From a virus: a stretch of DNA of 64,000 nucleotides. The stretch spans positions 62,001-126,000 of the IMG/VR virus record IMGVR_UViG_3300042922_000923, one strand, 5' to 3'. The notes below the pieces were generated by a model. It ran no database searches. It was not told the origin of the DNA and saw only the letters and a program-made list of their open reading frames with translations. Made by a program: the position numbers and the translations under genes. Each line of letters opens with the position of its first letter. Positions within the stretch are counted from its first letter, which is position 1. Of this stretch, positions 61,457-64,000 are shown one piece after another.

Positions 61457-61525
61457 ACACGACTAGGCGTGTATAAATAGAGTTTAGGCCTAGTGCGTTA
61501 TGGAGAATAGCTTCTCCATAGGTAC
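61457..61525 (+). ncRNA. Pistol ribozyme 5
   Basis: P1 ACACG/CGTGT; loop ACTAGG with CCTAGT (61489-61494); ATAAATAG; GCG, predicted cut between G61497 and T61498; P3 ATGGAG/CTCCAT; AGG. Nearly identical to pistol 4, implying a recent duplication or conversion. Confidence 0.92.
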
Positions 61526-61556
61526 AAAGAATTTAATTTAAAAGGAGAAGATTATT

Positions 61557-61982
61557 ATGAATACTGTTGTAGTAAATAGCTATGAATCTAATTTTACAGT
61601 GGAGTTTGAAAACTTACAAAAGGTTATAAAAAAAGAAGGTTGGCAGAGTGTAAAATACTTCTTAGACAATTACACTTATGACGATGGAGAAGACATTTAT
61701 AATATATGTAGGTCTAATGGTTATGTTATAGATGAAAGTTTGACTAACGAGTGTCTAAGAAAATTAATTAAAGAAGATTATATTGTTAGAAATGAAAATC
61801 CTTGTTTTTTAAAACATGATTATCTTATAACAATATATAGCTATAAAGATGGAATGTATATAACTGATTGTAGTATTGATGCAGGAGAATTTTCAAGTAC
61901 TATTGAGGAAGTTGAAAATATGCTACTTAGTGCTGGATTCAAAAGCATAGGATTACAAACTCGACTAGGCGAGGATAAATAG
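61557..61982 (+). CDS. Hypothetical protein ending inside pistol ribozyme 6
   Basis: 141 residues, AAAAGGAG before the ATG. Contains EGWQSVKYFLDNYTYDD, similar in style to the GGWQGV segment of the 58087 protein, possibly a distant relative. The last eight codons are encoded by the first 24 bases of pistol 6; the stop is the TAG of ATAAATAG. Confidence 0.72.
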   Translation: MNTVVVNSYESNFTVEFENLQKVIKKEGWQSVKYFLDNYTYDDGEDIYNICRSNGYVIDESLTNECLRKLIKEDYIVRNENPCFLKHDYLITIYSYKDGMYITDCSIDAGEFSSTIEEVENMLLSAGFKSIGLQTRLGEDK

Positions 61983-62034
61983 GACTTAAGCCTAGTGCGT
62001 TAGATAGGATCTATATGGTTCTATCTAGGTGTAA
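61959..62034 (+). ncRNA. Pistol ribozyme 6
   Basis: P1 CTCG/CGAG (the outer A-T pair is lost, G at 61974); loop ACTAGG with CCTAGT (61991-61996); ATAAATAG; GCG, predicted cut between G61999 and T62000; P3 TAGATAG/CTATCTA; AGG. It overlaps 24 coding bases, in a frame where the loop TAG is not read as stop. Confidence 0.9.
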
Positions 62035-62063
62035 GAATTTAATTTAAAAGGAGATGTATTAAT

Positions 62064-62525
62064 ATGAGTAAAGTTTATGTTGTAGAATGTCCAGAATTTA
62101 ATGATTTTTTAGGTATGTTTGAAGAGGAAGAACTACGAGAAGAGACTTGTAGTATTTGTGGTAGTTCTTTATTTGTAAGAGATACTTGCACTGGTGATGA
62201 ATATATTTGTGCTGATTGTGGTGATAAGATTGTAAAAAATCATATGGAAGCAAAGGAGCTTGATAGTGTTACAGGATACCCAGAGTGGATACTAGCAATA
62301 TTAAGAGAGTCTGTTAACATTGATAGATATGATACGCAACATGATGAAGAATTTAATACTAAGTGGTCTAAAGACGAAGTGTTTGATTCTGTTATGAGGT
62401 ATGAAGCAACGTATAATCCTACTAAAATTAAGGAATTTATAAGAGATATATATGGCGTAGATTTATTTACTAAAAATCCAAAAGATGACACTAAATTATG
62501 TCTTGACACTTATAAACTACGTTAA
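62064..62525 (+). CDS. Zinc-ribbon protein
   Basis: 153 residues, AAAAGGAG before the ATG. CSIC near residue 30 and CADC near 50 form a C4 zinc ribbon (with CTGDEY between them). The rest is acidic and helical. Possibly binds nucleic acid or polymerase; no specific family. Confidence 0.73.
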   Translation: MSKVYVVECPEFNDFLGMFEEEELREETCSICGSSLFVRDTCTGDEYICADCGDKIVKNHMEAKELDSVTGYPEWILAILRESVNIDRYDTQHDEEFNTKWSKDEVFDSVMRYEATYNPTKIKEFIRDIYGVDLFTKNPKDDTKLCLDTYKLR

Positions 62526-62535
62526 AAGTGTGAAG

Positions 62536-62604
62536 AGTCGTTGCAACGACTATAAACAGACCTTAGGTTGCAAGCGTTGAAGAGGTTAACCTCTTCAGGT
62601 GGTA
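62536..62604 (+). ncRNA. Pistol ribozyme 7
   Basis: The most divergent copy: P1 AGTCG/CGACT; loop TTGCAA with TTGCAA (62568-62573); ATAAACAG; GCG, predicted cut between G62576 and T62577; P3 TGAAGAGG/CCTCTTCA; AGG. P1, P2 and P3 have all changed while pairing is kept. Confidence 0.93.
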
Positions 62605-62633
62605 AGAATTTAATTTAAAAGGAGAAGATAAAT

Positions 62634-62897
62634 ATGAAGGAAATAAAGACGTTGATAAGAATTGCTAAGGACTGGGAATATGACTTCAAAGGTGACTTAT
62701 TAGAAGGTATTTTAGATAATGAGAGTATTAAATCATTTTTAGACACTCTAATTGATGAATGGATACCTGAATGGAAAGAAGAAAATCCTGAAAATGAAGA
62801 GATGTATGATAGATATAGTTGCAGACTAGAAGCTTTAAATAAAGAAGTAATAGAAGAAGAATATGCAGTTATTCAAGAACTTATAGCATTATCTTAG
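62634..62897 (+). CDS. Small acidic protein
   Basis: 87 residues, AAAAGGAG before the ATG. Acidic and helical (IDEWIPEWKEENPENEEM). No ribozyme separates it from the next gene, unlike its neighbours. Unknown. Confidence 0.7.
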   Translation: MKEIKTLIRIAKDWEYDFKGDLLEGILDNESIKSFLDTLIDEWIPEWKEENPENEEMYDRYSCRLEALNKEVIEEEYAVIQELIALS

Positions 62898-62914
62898 ATG
62901 TAGAGGTGAGTATT

Positions 62915-63124
62915 ATGAATAAGTCTAATTGGTTAATTGAAGGTCTAGAGTATGCTAAAAGGAATAAAATAGTTAGTTTTGTTATTGTAGGCTGCAAGTT
63001 AAAATATGCAACAACTTATCCAGTAGAAGGAAGTTTTAAGCACATAATCGACTTAGAAAACAATAGCGAAACTGTAATTCCATTAAAGGGAATAATAAAG
63101 AGTGGAATTTATAACATTGGATAA
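62915..63124 (+). CDS. Small basic protein
   Basis: 69 residues from the ATG at 62915 with AGAGGTGAG upstream; an in-frame GTG at 62906 is inside the site. Basic, beta-rich. Lies before the third early promoter and lacks the common leader. Unknown. Confidence 0.65.
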   Translation: MNKSNWLIEGLEYAKRNKIVSFVIVGCKLKYATTYPVEGSFKHIIDLENNSETVIPLKGIIKSGIYNIG

Positions 63125-63142
63125 ATAAATATTTTTTTACCA

Positions 63143-63171
63143 TTGACTACGTGTAAAAATGGGAGTATAAT
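63143..63171 (+). promoter_or_regulatory. Early sigma-A-type promoter 3
   Basis: TTGACT, 17 bases, TATAAT, with ACGTGTA after the -35 box and TATTTTTTT upstream, like promoters 1 and 2. It restarts transcription inside the ribozyme region. Confidence 0.85.
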
Positions 63172-63204
63172 AAAAGCATATTAAGAGATTGGAGATGTTG
63201 ATAA

Positions 63205-63582
63205 ATGAGTAATATAACAGAAATTTTAGAAAGAGAATATAAAAAGGCTACATGTGACAAGAAAGTGCTAGTGGAAAAAGCTACAGCAAGACTAAGAACT
63301 CTTAGCATCAATTTCAAATCATTTTTAAGAACTAAACAGTTACCAGCAAGAGAGTTTCCTAAAAGCTTATTCCATTATCAAGGTGTACAACATAGCTTTA
63401 ATTTTAAAATAAAGGATTCAGGAAATACTATTGAGGTTTGTATGTATACTATCGACATTGATAATTCAAATAATAATAGTACACAAACGTATAAAATAAG
63501 TAGTTTAAGTGATATTGATAACGAAAAATTTGATTCATGGGTATTATCTAATGCAATGGAACAATTCTTTAGAGAAAATTAA
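63205..63582 (+). CDS. Hypothetical protein under early promoter 3
   Basis: 125 residues, TTGGAG before the ATG. Basic helical N-terminus (TARLRTLSINFKSFLR), then a beta-rich part. Family unknown. The stop lies directly before pistol 8 P1. Confidence 0.7.
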   Translation: MSNITEILEREYKKATCDKKVLVEKATARLRTLSINFKSFLRTKQLPAREFPKSLFHYQGVQHSFNFKIKDSGNTIEVCMYTIDIDNSNNNSTQTYKISSLSDIDNEKFDSWVLSNAMEQFFREN

Positions 63583-63652
63583 ACTCAACTAAGTGAGTAT
63601 AAATAGTGGTTAGGCTTAGTGCGTTGGAGAGGTATAGTGCTTCTCCAGGTCC
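63583..63652 (+). ncRNA. Pistol ribozyme 8
   Basis: P1 ACTCA/TGAGT; loop ACTAAG with CTTAGT (63615-63620), again compensatory; ATAAATAG; GCG, predicted cut between G63623 and T63624; P3 TGGAGA/TCTCCA; AGG. Confidence 0.93.
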
Positions 63653-63686
63653 AAAATAAAATTTAATTTAGAAGGAGAAGATTATT

Positions 63687-64000
63687 ATGGGTACTTTAAC
63701 AAAAAAACAAGAAGGAATAATTTCTAAGGTGGTTAATTCAGAGACTATAGCTAAAGACTGGTTAAAGACTCCTTTTAAGACTACTAATGGAATTTTAGCT
63801 TGCGATGGATACAGAGTATTATCAAAATCTATTAATGCTAGTGAAGTTTCTGGAGACTACAAGTATGTTACTAGGTTTCTAGAACAGGATGACAAATTAA
63901 AAGTTGTTGATATTAAATTAAAAAGAACTGAGGTTATAAAGGCGATAACAGGTACTAAAAATGATGTAATAGTACTTACTTCTACAGGTTCAAAATTTGA
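63687..64000 (+). CDS. Hypothetical protein, 3' end cut by window edge
   Basis: At least 104 residues, GAAGGAG before the ATG, starting GTLTKKQEGIISKVVNSE. Open to the last base, so the gene continues beyond the window. Not recognised. Follows pistol 8 and the shared leader, so the ribozyme-punctuated operon continues. Confidence 0.75.
   Translation, partial: MGTLTKKQEGIISKVVNSETIAKDWLKTPFKTTNGILACDGYRVLSKSINASEVSGDYKYVTRFLEQDDKLKVVDIKLKRTEVIKAITGTKNDVIVLTSTGSKF

Noticed and set aside
57992-63652. A CRISPR array or simple repeat family
   Set aside because: The repeated units are separated by genes of differing length and show helix-preserving changes, which fits ribozymes, not CRISPR repeats.

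Overview
The window is a very AT-rich stretch of double-stranded DNA phage genome that encodes a complete contractile tail (sheath, tube, tape measure, baseplate) and a full head-packaging set. A host in Clostridium or a close relative is suggested by the base composition, strong AGGAGG ribosome-binding sites, GTG and TTG starts, and lysis proteins carrying choline-binding repeats. No integrase, tRNA, insertion sequence or CRISPR array was seen. The host assignment is inference.

Layout. 1-6.5 kb (+): nucleotide-metabolism and replication genes (DHH phosphoesterase, primase, CYTH protein, dUTPase) among small unknown genes; the first gene is cut by the window edge. 6.5-10.4 kb (-): lysis region with a GH25 lysozyme, a papain-like peptidase (both with choline-binding repeats) and a holin-like protein. 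10.4-16.3 kb (-): tailspike-like fibre and large baseplate proteins. 16.5-18.3 kb (+): an isolated two-gene cassette, a 37-kDa nucleoid-associated (NA37) homologue plus a PD-(D/E)XK-like protein. 18.3-39.6 kb (-): baseplate, spike, hub, tape measure, frameshifted tail chaperone, tube, sheath, neck, capsid, scaffold and protease. 39.8-40.7 kb (+): a helix-turn-helix regulator. 40.8-50.6 kb (-): second tail fibre, portal, MuF and terminase. 50.7-56.3 kb (+): a sigma-like factor with extra helix-turn-helix domains, a redoxin next to a ferredoxin:thioredoxin-reductase-like protein, and small unknown genes. 56.3-57.4 kb: about 1.1 kb without genes, full of inverted repeats, ending in two near-consensus promoters. 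57.4-64 kb (+): a string of small, mostly acidic genes.

The most striking feature is in the last region. Almost every gap between its small genes holds a self-cleaving ribozyme: two type I hammerheads and eight pistol ribozymes, ten in about 5.7 kb. The helices vary by compensatory changes while the catalytic nucleotides stay fixed. In six of the ten, the stop codon of the upstream gene lies inside the ribozyme. Each ribozyme is followed by the same AT-rich leader with the core GAATTTAATTTAA and a Shine-Dalgarno site. The simplest model is that one long early transcript cuts itself into single-gene mRNAs, each starting with a 5' hairpin and a shared translation leader, with cutting possibly timed by ribosome termination.

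Regulation visible elsewhere: three near-identical sigma-A-type promoters sharing ACGTGTA after the -35 box drive the ribozyme region. A different motif, close to TATATTATTAGTA, stands before eight late minus-strand genes and is a candidate target of the phage sigma-like factor. A third AT-rich motif precedes several plus-strand genes.
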